10,637 bases of DNA. Source: Myxococcales bacterium (GTDB lineage: Bacteria > Myxococcota > Polyangia > HGW-17 > SLPX01). The DNA lies in contig SLPX01000253.1 in assembly GCA_007131745.1 (NCBI GenBank), positions 1 to 10,637 on the forward strand, read 5' to 3'. Made by a program: the position numbers and the translations under genes. Positions within the stretch are counted from its first letter, which is position 1, and each line of letters begins with the position of its first letter. Below the pieces are notes generated by a model, which did not search any database, was not told the origin of the DNA, and saw nothing but the letters and a program-made list of their open reading frames with translations. Below are positions 1 to 6,130 of this stretch, in pieces.

Positions 1-1
1 T

Positions 2-139
2 CTTCGTGAAGCGGATCTTGAAGATATCGAACGGGCAAGCGATTCTCTTTTGGCCGAGGGTGTGCGAAGGGTCAGGGAGGGGTCGGTTTGCGTTGAGCCC
101 GGTTTTGATGGACAGTATGGAAAGGTCCGCCTGTTCTAA
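2..139 (+). CDS. C-terminal end of an upstream gene, possibly a TIGR00375/endonuclease Q-like PHP protein (partial)
   Basis: Reading frame 2 is open from the window edge to TAA at 137-139, giving 45 residues without a start. The segment has a charged helix (READLEDIERASDSLLAEGV) and then ends in EPGFDGQYGKVRLF. An 'EPG-[FY]-DG-x-[YF]-GK' close followed by a short hydrophobic tail is, from memory, how TIGR00375 proteins end. That is the PHP-domain family related to endonuclease Q, sometimes fused to a UvrD-type helicase. The coding frame itself is convincing; the family is a guess from about 14 residues, and the catalytic PHP part lies outside the window. The stop is 53 nt before the next start on the same strand, so the two genes could be co-transcribed. 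Confidence 0.5.
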   Translation, partial: LREADLEDIERASDSLLAEGVRRVREGSVCVEPGFDGQYGKVRLF

Positions 140-181
140 AAACCTTTTGGATGATTTGCCGCAGCTTTGGCGCTTTGCATT

Positions 182-186
182 GGAGG
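182..186 (+). promoter_or_regulatory. Ribosome binding site fixing the hydrolase start at 193
   Basis: GGAGG lies 6 nt before the ATG at 193. It selects this ATG over the in-frame ATG at 151, which has no comparable site and would put 14 non-signal-like residues before the lipoprotein signal peptide. Confidence 0.75.
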
Positions 187-192
187 ATTCAA

Positions 193-1311
193 ATGAAAAG
201 GTTTTGTTGTCTGTTTTTTTTGTTTCTTATGTCTTGTGCGGCCTCGACCGCCGGCCGGGAAAAAGCGGCTCATCAGGGTTCGGGTATTGATGAAAAAACC
301 TGTTCAGAGAAGGTTCCGGAAAGCATGGAACTTGAGAAGCTTTCGTCCTTGGAGTTTTTGGAAGACGTGGGCAACGGGTTTTTCAAGTACAGGGCGAAAA
401 GGCCGGATGGTTCAGAGGCCGTTTTGTATGCGAACCGCGAAAGGCTGGATGAGGGGCCTCGAAAACCGGCGATAATTGTCGCAACCGGTTCGGGATGTGG
501 GTCTGTTTTTCGGCGGCTTGAGAATGGAAAAATCAGCCAAGGGTTGCCGGGGTTCTTTGTACGGGCCGCGGGCGAACGATATACGATCTTGGTGATGGAA
601 AAACGGGGAGTTCAACATCTTGCCGGAGGTGGAGGCGACGCGTTGAAGTGCTCTCAAGAATATCATCGTCATGCAACGCGACCTTTGCGTGTCGCTGAAT
701 TGCTTCTGCTGGTTGGAAGCGCCCGCGACTGGGAATCAGTGGATGCAACGCGCGTTGTTCTATTCGGGCATTCGGAAGGAACGGACGTGGTTTCCGGGGC
801 CGCCGCCCGGGCCGGGGACATTATCACCCACGTTGGATTTTTTGCGGGTGGAGGACCGACACAGATGTTCGACTTTGTACTCATGTTTCGCGAAAAGCTC
901 AAAGGACAACCTCCGGAGGTGGTTGAAAAACAGGTGGCCGCGCTCATGGAAATGTTTCGAGACGTGTTTCGCAATCCTACCAGCACTGAAAAGATGTTGT
1001 TTGGCCATCCATACAGTCGTTGGGCCGGGTTTTTCAAGTATGCCCCGGTCGAGGATTTGTTGAAGGTGAATGTTCCCTTGTTTGTGGCGCACGGTTCAGA
1101 GGATCAATCCGTTCCGATTTCAAGCGCGGATTTCATAGAGGTGGAGTTTATCAGGCACGGAAAGACAAACCTGACTTTTCGCCGCTATCCGGGACTGGAT
1201 CATGATTTTAGATCCGCGCAGGGTGGAGAGGTGGAAGGCGAAAAAGAGAATGCAAAAGACGGAATGCCCAGGGTGGTGAATGACTTCCTGGAGTGGATTG
1301 AGTCGGGGTGA
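193..1311 (+). CDS. Alpha/beta-hydrolase lipoprotein
   Basis: A 372-residue secreted or periplasmic serine hydrolase, probably anchored in a membrane by lipid. The N-terminus MKRFCCLFFLFLMSC is a short lipoprotein signal peptide with lipobox L-M-S-C, so Cys15 would be the acylated residue. The hydrolase fold is shown by the nucleophile elbow GHSEG (Ser194) after the strand RVVLF, by the acid turn GSEDQSVP (Asp304) after VPLFVAH, and by the late histidine in YPGLDHDF (His337). The order and spacing match an intact Ser-Asp-His triad. An early GSGCGS turn (after AIIVAT) is a likely oxyanion-hole loop. Arrangement and length resemble dienelactone hydrolase/acylaminoacyl peptidase-type enzymes, so esterase or peptidase activity is plausible; the substrate cannot be told. 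The start was chosen from GGAGG and the signal peptide. It follows the upstream gene after 53 nt and is convergent with the radical SAM gene. Confidence 0.85.
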   Translation: MKRFCCLFFLFLMSCAASTAGREKAAHQGSGIDEKTCSEKVPESMELEKLSSLEFLEDVGNGFFKYRAKRPDGSEAVLYANRERLDEGPRKPAIIVATGSGCGSVFRRLENGKISQGLPGFFVRAAGERYTILVMEKRGVQHLAGGGGDALKCSQEYHRHATRPLRVAELLLLVGSARDWESVDATRVVLFGHSEGTDVVSGAAARAGDIITHVGFFAGGGPTQMFDFVLMFREKLKGQPPEVVEKQVAALMEMFRDVFRNPTSTEKMLFGHPYSRWAGFFKYAPVEDLLKVNVPLFVAHGSEDQSVPISSADFIEVEFIRHGKTNLTFRRYPGLDHDFRSAQGGEVEGEKENAKDGMPRVVNDFLEWIESG

Positions 1312-1343
1312 CTGCTTGTCGTAAGAACCCGGGGCTCGTCGTT

Positions 1344-1374
1344 TCGCGCTCACGGTTATTCACCGTGAGCGCGA
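1344..1374. terminator. 13-bp perfect hairpin between convergent genes
   Basis: The arms CGCGCTCACGGT (1345-1356) and ACCGTGAGCGCG (1362-1373) are perfect inverted repeats around the 5-nt loop TATTC. T1344 and A1374 add a thirteenth pair. It sits 32 nt after the hydrolase stop and 3 nt past the end of the radical SAM gene, so it could end transcription from both sides. Neither flank has a clear T-run, so it may be an imperfect intrinsic terminator or simply a 3' stabilising stem. Confidence 0.6.
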
Positions 1375-1377
1375 TCA

Positions 1378-3336
1378 TCAGTTGAGTTTGCTGTAAAAGC
1401 CGTGAACGCGCGATTTCATGGACGAGGTGATGGTGTCGTATGCCGCGGTCATGGTTTCAGTGGACACCGCGGCTGCAAGCCGGAACAGGTTTGCTTTAGA
1501 GCGAAGATCCTTATTGTCGTTGAAGATTCCGGCCAAAATAGTCCTGGGGTTGAGCGCGTTTTCTCCCATGTCTATGTTGATTGCGATTGAAGGATTCGTA
1601 GTTTGGCCGTTTATGGCGTCTACGTAGGAGACGTTGCCGGAATCGGTCTTGATCACCCATGAAATAGGTTTTCTGTCGGTTGTGTGGACGGAAATCTGGA
1701 TTTTCTGATTTCCCAGGATCTTCAGGAAGCGATCCATGTCCAGATACTCGTTGATGGGGTTTCGCCTTGTGAAGTCACCGAGTTCGCTGTTCGGGAGATC
1801 CCTTATGAACATGGCCATGTCCAATTCGTCGAATTCAGTGTCCGCGTCTTCGCTTATGAAAGTCAGAAAATCCAACAGGATCTTGAATCTCTTGGCAAAA
1901 ACGTGAAGCCTCTTTCTTTTGCCGTTGTTTTTCCAACGCTTGTGTTCCTGCATAAGCATTAGGTCATTGTACCATTTGGTGTTGCACCTGATGCAGAGTT
2001 CGCGGATTTTGGCCGGCGAGAGTATATCGTGCGCTATCTGGGTTTTGTATAGGCGGTATTTCGTGAAGTCGGTTTGAAGAAGACGGCCGTCGGCTTCCGC
2101 GTCCTTGTACAGTTCAGAACCCGGAAGCGATGTCATCACCGCGAAATAACAGTCCGCCAAGTCTAATGACTTGGCATAGTCGACGAGTGAGAGAATGTCT
2201 TCTTCAGTTTGCCCGGGGATGCCGATTAAAAAGCAACTCATTGCAGCGATGTTGTTTTTCCTGAGTTCTTGTACGGCCTTTTCCTGGTTGATCTTGCCGC
2301 GGCCTCCTTTTTTCAAAGCGATAAGATCTTCTTTGCGGGGGGATTCCATGCCCACGAAAACATAGTCGATTCCCGCGAGCGCCATTTTCCTCACGAATTC
2401 GGGGTTGTTGGCAACGGTTTCCGTTCGAACGCTGATAAAGAAATGGAGATCCGAGCTGCAGGATCGCCTGAATTCAATTATGTGGTCCAGCACGCTTTCA
2501 GCGATTTCCATGTCGCCGCCGAAGTTTGGATCCGCGATCAGGATCCGAAGACGCTTGCCGGGATGGAGACGGACGATATCGCCAAGTTCAGCGACCACGC
2601 TTTCAGGTTTCCGGTAGCGTTGGGTTCCACTCGACATCATCGGTTCGGTGCAGAACTTGCACTTGCCCCAGCAACCGCGGGAAGTGATGATCATGTCGTA
2701 AGCGGTATCGGAATCGGCCTCCAGGTCGGTGAAAGAAAGGTTGTACGGGGATCGCCGCCTGGTCCTATCGGGTGGGGGGATCGACTCCAGGTCTTGGATG
2801 AGGGGACGATTCTCGTTTTCGACGACAAGACCGTCACTTTCGTAGGTAATGCCGAGAATCTCATCGATCGGCCGGTTTTCTACGAGTTCCAGCATGGTCT
2901 GCTCGCCCTCGCCGCGCACCACGACATCAATTCCTTCATGCGCAGCGAACTCCTGCGCACACGCGGTCGCCTGGTACCCGCCGGCTACCACCTTTGCTCC
3001 AAAGCGTTTTGCTTTCAACGAAAGATCCAAAACATTTTGATGGACTGAGATGTAGTTCGCTGTAAAACCCACCATGTCGGGCTGATATTTTTCAAGAAAA
3101 AATTCCAGATCCCGGTCATCCCTGGTCATGTCCACGATTTCTACGAAAGAGACATGTGGACGGATGTACTCGGCAATGTATTCCAGGCGGATTGGAACAT
3201 CTTCCATCATGAATTCAGCGCCTACCGGTCTCATGGGCGGGTTGACCAGTAAAACCCGCCGGTACCGACGGTTTTCCCCCGGTGCGCCACCTGGGTGTTC
3301 CAAGTGTCCTTCTTCCATTTTTTGTCTCAACATCAT
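1378..3336 (-). CDS. B12-binding radical SAM enzyme with C-terminal extension
   Basis: A 652-residue cobalamin-type radical SAM protein. Residues about 25-180 form the B12-binding Rossmann domain: RVLLVNPP opens it, then DMVGFTANY, AKVVAGGYQAT and VVVRGEGEQT. The radical SAM core follows, with CWGKCKFC giving Cys222, Cys226 and Cys229 (CxxxCxxC) for the 4Fe-4S cluster and SAM. Later core signatures are FISVRTE, YVFVGMES and CFLIGIPGQTEED. This layout matches the BchE/P-methylase/HpnJ-HpnR group, whose members methylate or rearrange unreactive carbons in lipids, pigments or natural products; the substrate here is unknown. Residues 430-540 are charged and helical, and 542-652 form an extra domain that may be SCP2-like. 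The ATG at 3336 has GGGAG 8 nt upstream; a GTG at 3375 would add 13 residues but has a poor ribosome site. The gene stands alone on this strand, divergent from the regulator at 3692. Confidence 0.88.
   Translation of the reverse strand: MMLRQKMEEGHLEHPGGAPGENRRYRRVLLVNPPMRPVGAEFMMEDVPIRLEYIAEYIRPHVSFVEIVDMTRDDRDLEFFLEKYQPDMVGFTANYISVHQNVLDLSLKAKRFGAKVVAGGYQATACAQEFAAHEGIDVVVRGEGEQTMLELVENRPIDEILGITYESDGLVVENENRPLIQDLESIPPPDRTRRRSPYNLSFTDLEADSDTAYDMIITSRGCWGKCKFCTEPMMSSGTQRYRKPESVVAELGDIVRLHPGKRLRILIADPNFGGDMEIAESVLDHIIEFRRSCSSDLHFFISVRTETVANNPEFVRKMALAGIDYVFVGMESPRKEDLIALKKGGRGKINQEKAVQELRKNNIAAMSCFLIGIPGQTEEDILSLVDYAKSLDLADCYFAVMTSLPGSELYKDAEADGRLLQTDFTKYRLYKTQIAHDILSPAKIRELCIRCNTKWYNDLMLMQEHKRWKNNGKRKRLHVFAKRFKILLDFLTFISEDADTEFDELDMAMFIRDLPNSELGDFTRRNPINEYLDMDRFLKILGNQKIQISVHTTDRKPISWVIKTDSGNVSYVDAINGQTTNPSIAINIDMGENALNPRTILAGIFNDNKDLRSKANLFRLAAAVSTETMTAAYDTITSSMKSRVHGFYSKLN
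1459..1683 (-). other. Possible SCP2-like (sterol carrier) domain inside the radical SAM protein
   Basis: Residues about 552-626 read ISWVIKTDSGNVSYVDA, then a turn with NPSIAINID, then RTILAGIFNDNKDLRSKANL. This follows the SCP2 pattern of a W/V strand, 'dGkvsv' strand, 'np-d-v-t-i' strand, and an 'xLLaGkldpqkA..sGkl' helix-loop. The glycines of the last SCP2 turn are missing. If correct, the tail would hold a lipid or other hydrophobic substrate for the radical enzyme. This is pattern reading only. Confidence 0.35.
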
Positions 3337-3344
3337 TGGCGAAT

Positions 3345-3349
3345 CTCCC
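3345..3349 (-). promoter_or_regulatory. Ribosome binding site for the radical SAM gene
   Basis: On the minus strand GGGAG lies 8 nt before the ATG at 3336 (tandem ATG-ATG at 3336 and 3333). This favours 3336 over the upstream GTG at 3375. Confidence 0.6.
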
Positions 3350-3493
3350 GCTAAATAGAAAAACGGAAAAGACACTACGTCTTTTCACCACTGTTAGTCA
3401 AGTGAGGAAAAATCCAGCAGCATTTTGACTTGTACACGAATCGATATTGAGTTTGGAATCCGTCCCGATATGCTGAACGAAGGGATGGTTTTC

Positions 3494-3524
3494 TTGACTC
3501 TGGTCTTCTTGTCTGGTTTTATAT
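3494..3524 (+). promoter_or_regulatory. Candidate sigma-70-type promoter for the HTH-receiver gene
   Basis: TTGACT (3494-3499) is a good -35 match. The -10 is less clear: TTTATA at 3518-3523 gives an 18-nt spacer and TTATAT at 3519-3524 gives 19. Transcription would then begin within the phased repeats just downstream, which would suit an operator that represses or autoregulates. Confidence 0.3.
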
Positions 3525-3527
3525 CCT

Positions 3528-3592
3528 CAACTAAACGCAACTAAGCGCAAAAAAAATCAACTTAATGCATCGATTCTTAACTTGATGCTACT
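3528..3592. repeat. Helically phased 10-bp direct repeats (possible operator)
   Basis: Reading in blocks of ten from 3528 gives CAACTAAACG (3528), CAACTAAGCG (3538), an A-run block starting CAA (3548), CAACTTAATG (3558), an unrelated block (3568), TAACTTGATG (3578) and CTACT (3588). The NAACT or NTACT core therefore falls on one DNA face at 0, 10, 30, 50 and 60 bp. Such spacing is expected for proteins that bind head to tail. It lies 100-165 bp before a gene with a MerR/excisionase-type HTH, a fold for which direct-repeat binding is known in BldC. Confidence 0.5.
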
Positions 3593-3691
3593 GAATAGGT
3601 TCATGAGTGATGTGCAAAGAAAAAGCCGGGATTTGTGCATGCAACTGAAGAAAGTGACCCGGATGGACAACCTGTAAATGGGAGTCAATAG

Positions 3692-4165
3692 ATGAGAGAT
3701 GATTCGAATGTTATGAACGCCAGGGAAGCGGCTGCCTTTCTTGGAACTCACGTTGAAACTGTTCGAAGACTTGCCAGGACCGGATGCATTCCCTGCTTCA
3801 AAGTCGGAAAGGATTGGCGGTTTCAGAAAGATGCGCTTGAGCACTGGATTCAGAATCAGCGTATTCAATGTGATGGATGCAATGTGCTGGTCATCGACGA
3901 CGAGGAGAAGTTTTGCGAAGCGATTATCCGGATGCTTGATGACTTGGGGTGTTGTTCACGTTATGCCTTGAGCGGAGCGCTCGGGCTGGAAATGATCGAC
4001 GGGGAAACTCCGGACCTCGTTTTGTTGGATCTGGTGATGCCTGAAATGAATGGTGCGCAATTTCTCCGGAAGCTTCGAAAGAAACACCCTCATTTGCCGG
4101 TGGTTATTCTCACGGTTATCCGGACACTCATCTCATGCACCAGGCATCCCGGCACGCACCGTTGA
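3692..4165 (+). CDS. MerR/excisionase-type HTH fused to a response-regulator receiver, frameshifted
   Basis: As read, 157 residues. Residues 8-53 are a helix_turn_helix_17-type winged helix: NAREAAAFLG is the first helix, HVETVRRLARTG the recognition region, then the wing GKDWRF and the closing helix KDALEHWI. A receiver begins at CNVLVIDDEE with the acidic pair Asp69/Asp70, phospho-acceptor Asp113 in LVLLDLVMPEMNG and the switch Thr141. Just after VVILT the frame changes to unrelated residues and stops at 4165. In the next frame, GYPDTH...LAKPIEKEQLERTL supplies the missing end of the receiver with its conserved Lys-Pro. One base, probably a G in acGG/acGGG near 4114, has been lost, either in the genome or in the sequence. 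GGGAG 7 nt before the ATG supports the start. The product is probably a DNA-binding partner of the downstream kinase. The HTH is N-terminal, opposite to most response regulators. Confidence 0.8.
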   Translation: MRDDSNVMNAREAAAFLGTHVETVRRLARTGCIPCFKVGKDWRFQKDALEHWIQNQRIQCDGCNVLVIDDEEKFCEAIIRMLDDLGCCSRYALSGALGLEMIDGETPDLVLLDLVMPEMNGAQFLRKLRKKHPHLPVVILTVIRTLISCTRHPGTHR

Positions 4166-4272
4166 TGATATTGGCAAAACCGATTGAAAAGGAGCAGCTT
4201 GAACGCACGCTGTGTTTTGTGAAAGGTTCCAAAAATGCAGCTCTAAGGGAGCCGGGGGGTGTTCATGGATAA
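4114..4272 (+). pseudogene. Displaced C-terminal end of the receiver domain
   Basis: From 4114 the frame reads GYPDTHLMHQASRHAPLMIL, then AKPIEKEQLERTLCFVKGSKNAALREPGGVHG, and ends at TAA 4270-4272. This is the alpha4-beta5-alpha5 part of a CheY-like receiver, with the invariant Lys-Pro encoded at 4177-4182. It has no start of its own and joins to the preceding gene if a single base is restored near 4114. The repaired gene would encode about 193 residues and overlap the kinase start by 14 nt, consistent with translational coupling. Confidence 0.8.
4245..4251 (+). promoter_or_regulatory. Ribosome binding site for the hybrid kinase
   Basis: AAGGGAG ends 7 nt before the GTG at 4259 and 13 nt before the in-frame ATG at 4265. 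It therefore favours the GTG, though a G-run at 4254-4259 leaves the ATG possible; the proteins differ by two residues. Confidence 0.55.
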
Positions 4273-6130
4273 GAGCGCCGGGGGATCCGGCATTGAGCAC
4301 AACGGAGTTGGTCATTCGGAATCCGAAATTCTTCGGATGAGATCTTTTTTGGAAACAGCGCGGAACGTGAGCCGTTTGGCACTTAGAGAACCGAACTTGG
4401 AGTTGCTGATTAAGAATACCTGTAAACTTCTTATTCAGGCTCATGGGTGCGAAGGTGCGGTTTTGATTTCAGCGGATGAAAAAGATTATCCGGCCGGGTG
4501 GGCTAATGAGGGATTTGGAAAACCGTTCAGTGCTTTTAAAGAACTACTCATGAACGGGAACTGGCCGAGTTGCCGAAAAAAGGTTTCGATTTCCAATCTT
4601 TGTTCTTCAGTGCATCCACATGGAGCAGAATGTGCGACATGTCCGCTTTCCCGACATCCGGGTTGCTGTGTTGTTTTTCGACTTATGTATCGGGGCGAAG
4701 ATAGAGGATTGCTCATCATGGCTTTCGACCGGGATTTTGAACCCCGGCCGGAGGAGTTGAATATAGTGGCGGAGGCGGCGGAAGACGTTGCTCTAGCCCT
4801 GGCGTCGATTTGCTCCGAAAAAACACTCGAGCCGGCCGAAGGAGAGAGAGCAATCATTCAAGGTGCTCTCGCACAATCCGAACGGTTGGCAAACATGCTT
4901 GCAGCCGGAGTAGCTCACGAAATCAATAATCCTCTTTCGTACATATTGTACAACATTGAAAGCCTTGTCGAGGATCTGCCCGGTTGGCTGAACGGTTCTC
5001 AAGGGTTTCCTAAACGCTTCGACCGAACGGGGCGCTTAAGTCCTGACAACACGAAAACCTTCGGTGGCCAGAGGAGTCCTGTTTCCGTCGACGACATAAT
5101 GTGTCGGTTGAAGGATGCTCTTGAAGGAACTTTGAGAATTCGGGATATCGTCTGTTTTTTGGGCCGGTTTTCAAACGTTGATAAGAACAAACCGATCCCG
5201 GTAAACCTCGAAGAGGTTTTGGATTCGGCCCTGTGTATGACGCACAAGGAATTGAGACGCCGCGCCCGACTGTTCAAGGAATACAACGAGGTTCCTCCGG
5301 TATGGTGCGCGGAGTCAAGATTGGTGCAGGTTTGTCTTAATCTGGTTGTAAACGCAGCCCGGTCCGTGGGGGAAGCTGACATCGACAGAAACGAGATCCG
5401 GGTCAAGACTTGGTTTCAGGATGGTTTTACTTGTATGGAAATTCGGGACAATGGACCCGGAATTCCACCTGAAAACATGGATAAGGTTTTTGAACCCTTT
5501 TTCAGCGCAAGTCGAACCGGCAGGGATTCGGGAATCGGTCTGGCCATCGCCAAGAACATCGTCGAAGATTACGGCGGTGTGATTGATGTCGAGAGCGAGG
5601 CAGGCAAGGGAGCGAGTTTCACGGTCAGGCTCCCGGCTTGTTCTGAAAAAGATAGTATCCAGGCGGACCGGGGAGCGCGAAGTTCAAGCGATATAGTCCA
5701 TGGACGTATTTTGATCGTAGATGATGAGGAACGGATTCGGTCCGCGGTGAAACGCATATTGCGAGTCCATGAAGTCTTAGGGGCGGCAGGCGGAGCCGAG
5801 GCGATGAATCTTCTTGAACGCGATCGTTCTTTCGATTTGATTTTGTGTGACCTGATAATGCCGGATGTTTCAGGGATGGATTTGCATAAATGGTTGTTGA
5901 AGACAGATCCCGGGTTGGCTCGCAGGCTGGTGTTCATAACGGGAGGGGCTTACACACGATACTCTCGCGAATACCTTGAAACCATCGATAACGTTTGTCT
6001 TCAAAAACCGCTTGATGCTGCGGAGTTGAGGAGAATCGTGCACGAACGCGTGGTATCGGTTGAAGAAAAAATCTCTTCAGGGACTTCTCCGAAACCTTTC
6101 AACGCGTTCGTTCCATCGGAAGTTCCCTGA
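4259..6130 (+). CDS. Hybrid sensor histidine kinase (GAF - HisKA - HATPase - receiver)
   Basis: A 623-residue signalling kinase without signal peptide or clear membrane segment, so it is likely cytoplasmic. Residues about 20-190 form a GAF-like sensor domain with a Cys/His cluster (Cys105, Cys115, His119, His121, Cys125, Cys128, His133, Cys136, Cys137), which includes CATCPL. The phospho-accepting His220 lies in AAGVAHEINNPLSY, an NtrB-like H box. The ATPase domain shows the N box LNLVVNAARS (Asn365), DNGPGIP (Asp397) and SGIGLAIAK. The receiver has Asp488/Asp489, phospho-acceptor Asp531 in LILCDLIMPD and switch Lys583 in LQKPLD. All catalytic residues are present. About 40 extra residues (241-283) separate the two DHp helices. 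The gene directly follows the HTH-receiver gene and is its probable partner. No HPt domain is encoded here, so His220 could donate to either receiver. It overlaps the next gene tail to tail by 32 nt. Confidence 0.92.
   Translation: MFMDKSAGGSGIEHNGVGHSESEILRMRSFLETARNVSRLALREPNLELLIKNTCKLLIQAHGCEGAVLISADEKDYPAGWANEGFGKPFSAFKELLMNGNWPSCRKKVSISNLCSSVHPHGAECATCPLSRHPGCCVVFRLMYRGEDRGLLIMAFDRDFEPRPEELNIVAEAAEDVALALASICSEKTLEPAEGERAIIQGALAQSERLANMLAAGVAHEINNPLSYILYNIESLVEDLPGWLNGSQGFPKRFDRTGRLSPDNTKTFGGQRSPVSVDDIMCRLKDALEGTLRIRDIVCFLGRFSNVDKNKPIPVNLEEVLDSALCMTHKELRRRARLFKEYNEVPPVWCAESRLVQVCLNLVVNAARSVGEADIDRNEIRVKTWFQDGFTCMEIRDNGPGIPPENMDKVFEPFFSASRTGRDSGIGLAIAKNIVEDYGGVIDVESEAGKGASFTVRLPACSEKDSIQADRGARSSSDIVHGRILIVDDEERIRSAVKRILRVHEVLGAAGGAEAMNLLERDRSFDLILCDLIMPDVSGMDLHKWLLKTDPGLARRLVFITGGAYTRYSREYLETIDNVCLQKPLDAAELRRIVHERVVSVEEKISSGTSPKPFNAFVPSEVP
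6079..6128. terminator. Imperfect hairpin at the convergent gene ends
   Basis: Arms AGGGACTTCTCCGA (6079-6092) and TCGGAAGTTCCCT (6116-6128) pair over 12 positions with two small bulges. The loop contains the palindrome AACGCGTT. It lies inside the overlap region of the kinase and the exported protein. No T-run follows on either strand, so a terminator role is tentative. Confidence 0.25.

Larger units (their letters stand above)
3337..3691. other. Divergent intergenic region of 355 bp
   Basis: Non-coding stretch between two divergent genes, so it should carry promoters in both directions. Minus strand: TTGACT (3401-3396) and TAGTGT (3377-3372) with an 18-nt spacer is a weak sigma-70-like pair for the radical SAM gene, and it overlaps the rejected GTG start. 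Plus strand: TTGACT at 3494-3499 with an AT-rich -10 near 3518-3524. An imperfect repeat TTCTTG(AC)TCTGGT occurs at 3491-3504 and 3506-3517, and 10-bp phased repeats fill 3528-3592. No cobalamin-riboswitch B12 box was recognised. Confidence 0.5.

Noticed and set aside
6..290. GTG-started 94-codon frame at the left edge
   Set aside because: It conflicts with the better coding frame ending at 139 and with the start of the hydrolase lipoprotein; no family resemblance.
2269..3048. A 259-codon open frame on the + strand
   Set aside because: It lies wholly antisense to the radical SAM gene, whose motifs are unmistakable; it has no recognisable domain and reads as the shadow of that gene.
3337..3600. 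Cobalamin riboswitch upstream of the B12-type radical SAM gene
   Set aside because: No B12-box-like sequence or the expected multi-stem core was recognised on the minus strand; CAGTGG alone is not enough.
3603..3677. A 24-codon ORF (starts MSDVQRKSRDLC) just before the HTH-receiver gene
   Set aside because: It could be a leader peptide because it ends just before the ribosome site, but its own ribosome site is poor and the length is within chance. No attenuator-like hairpins were seen.
3692..3860. The excisionase-like HTH as a sign of a phage or integrative element
   Set aside because: No integrase, attachment-site repeat or other phage gene is present, and the fusion to a receiver points to ordinary regulation.
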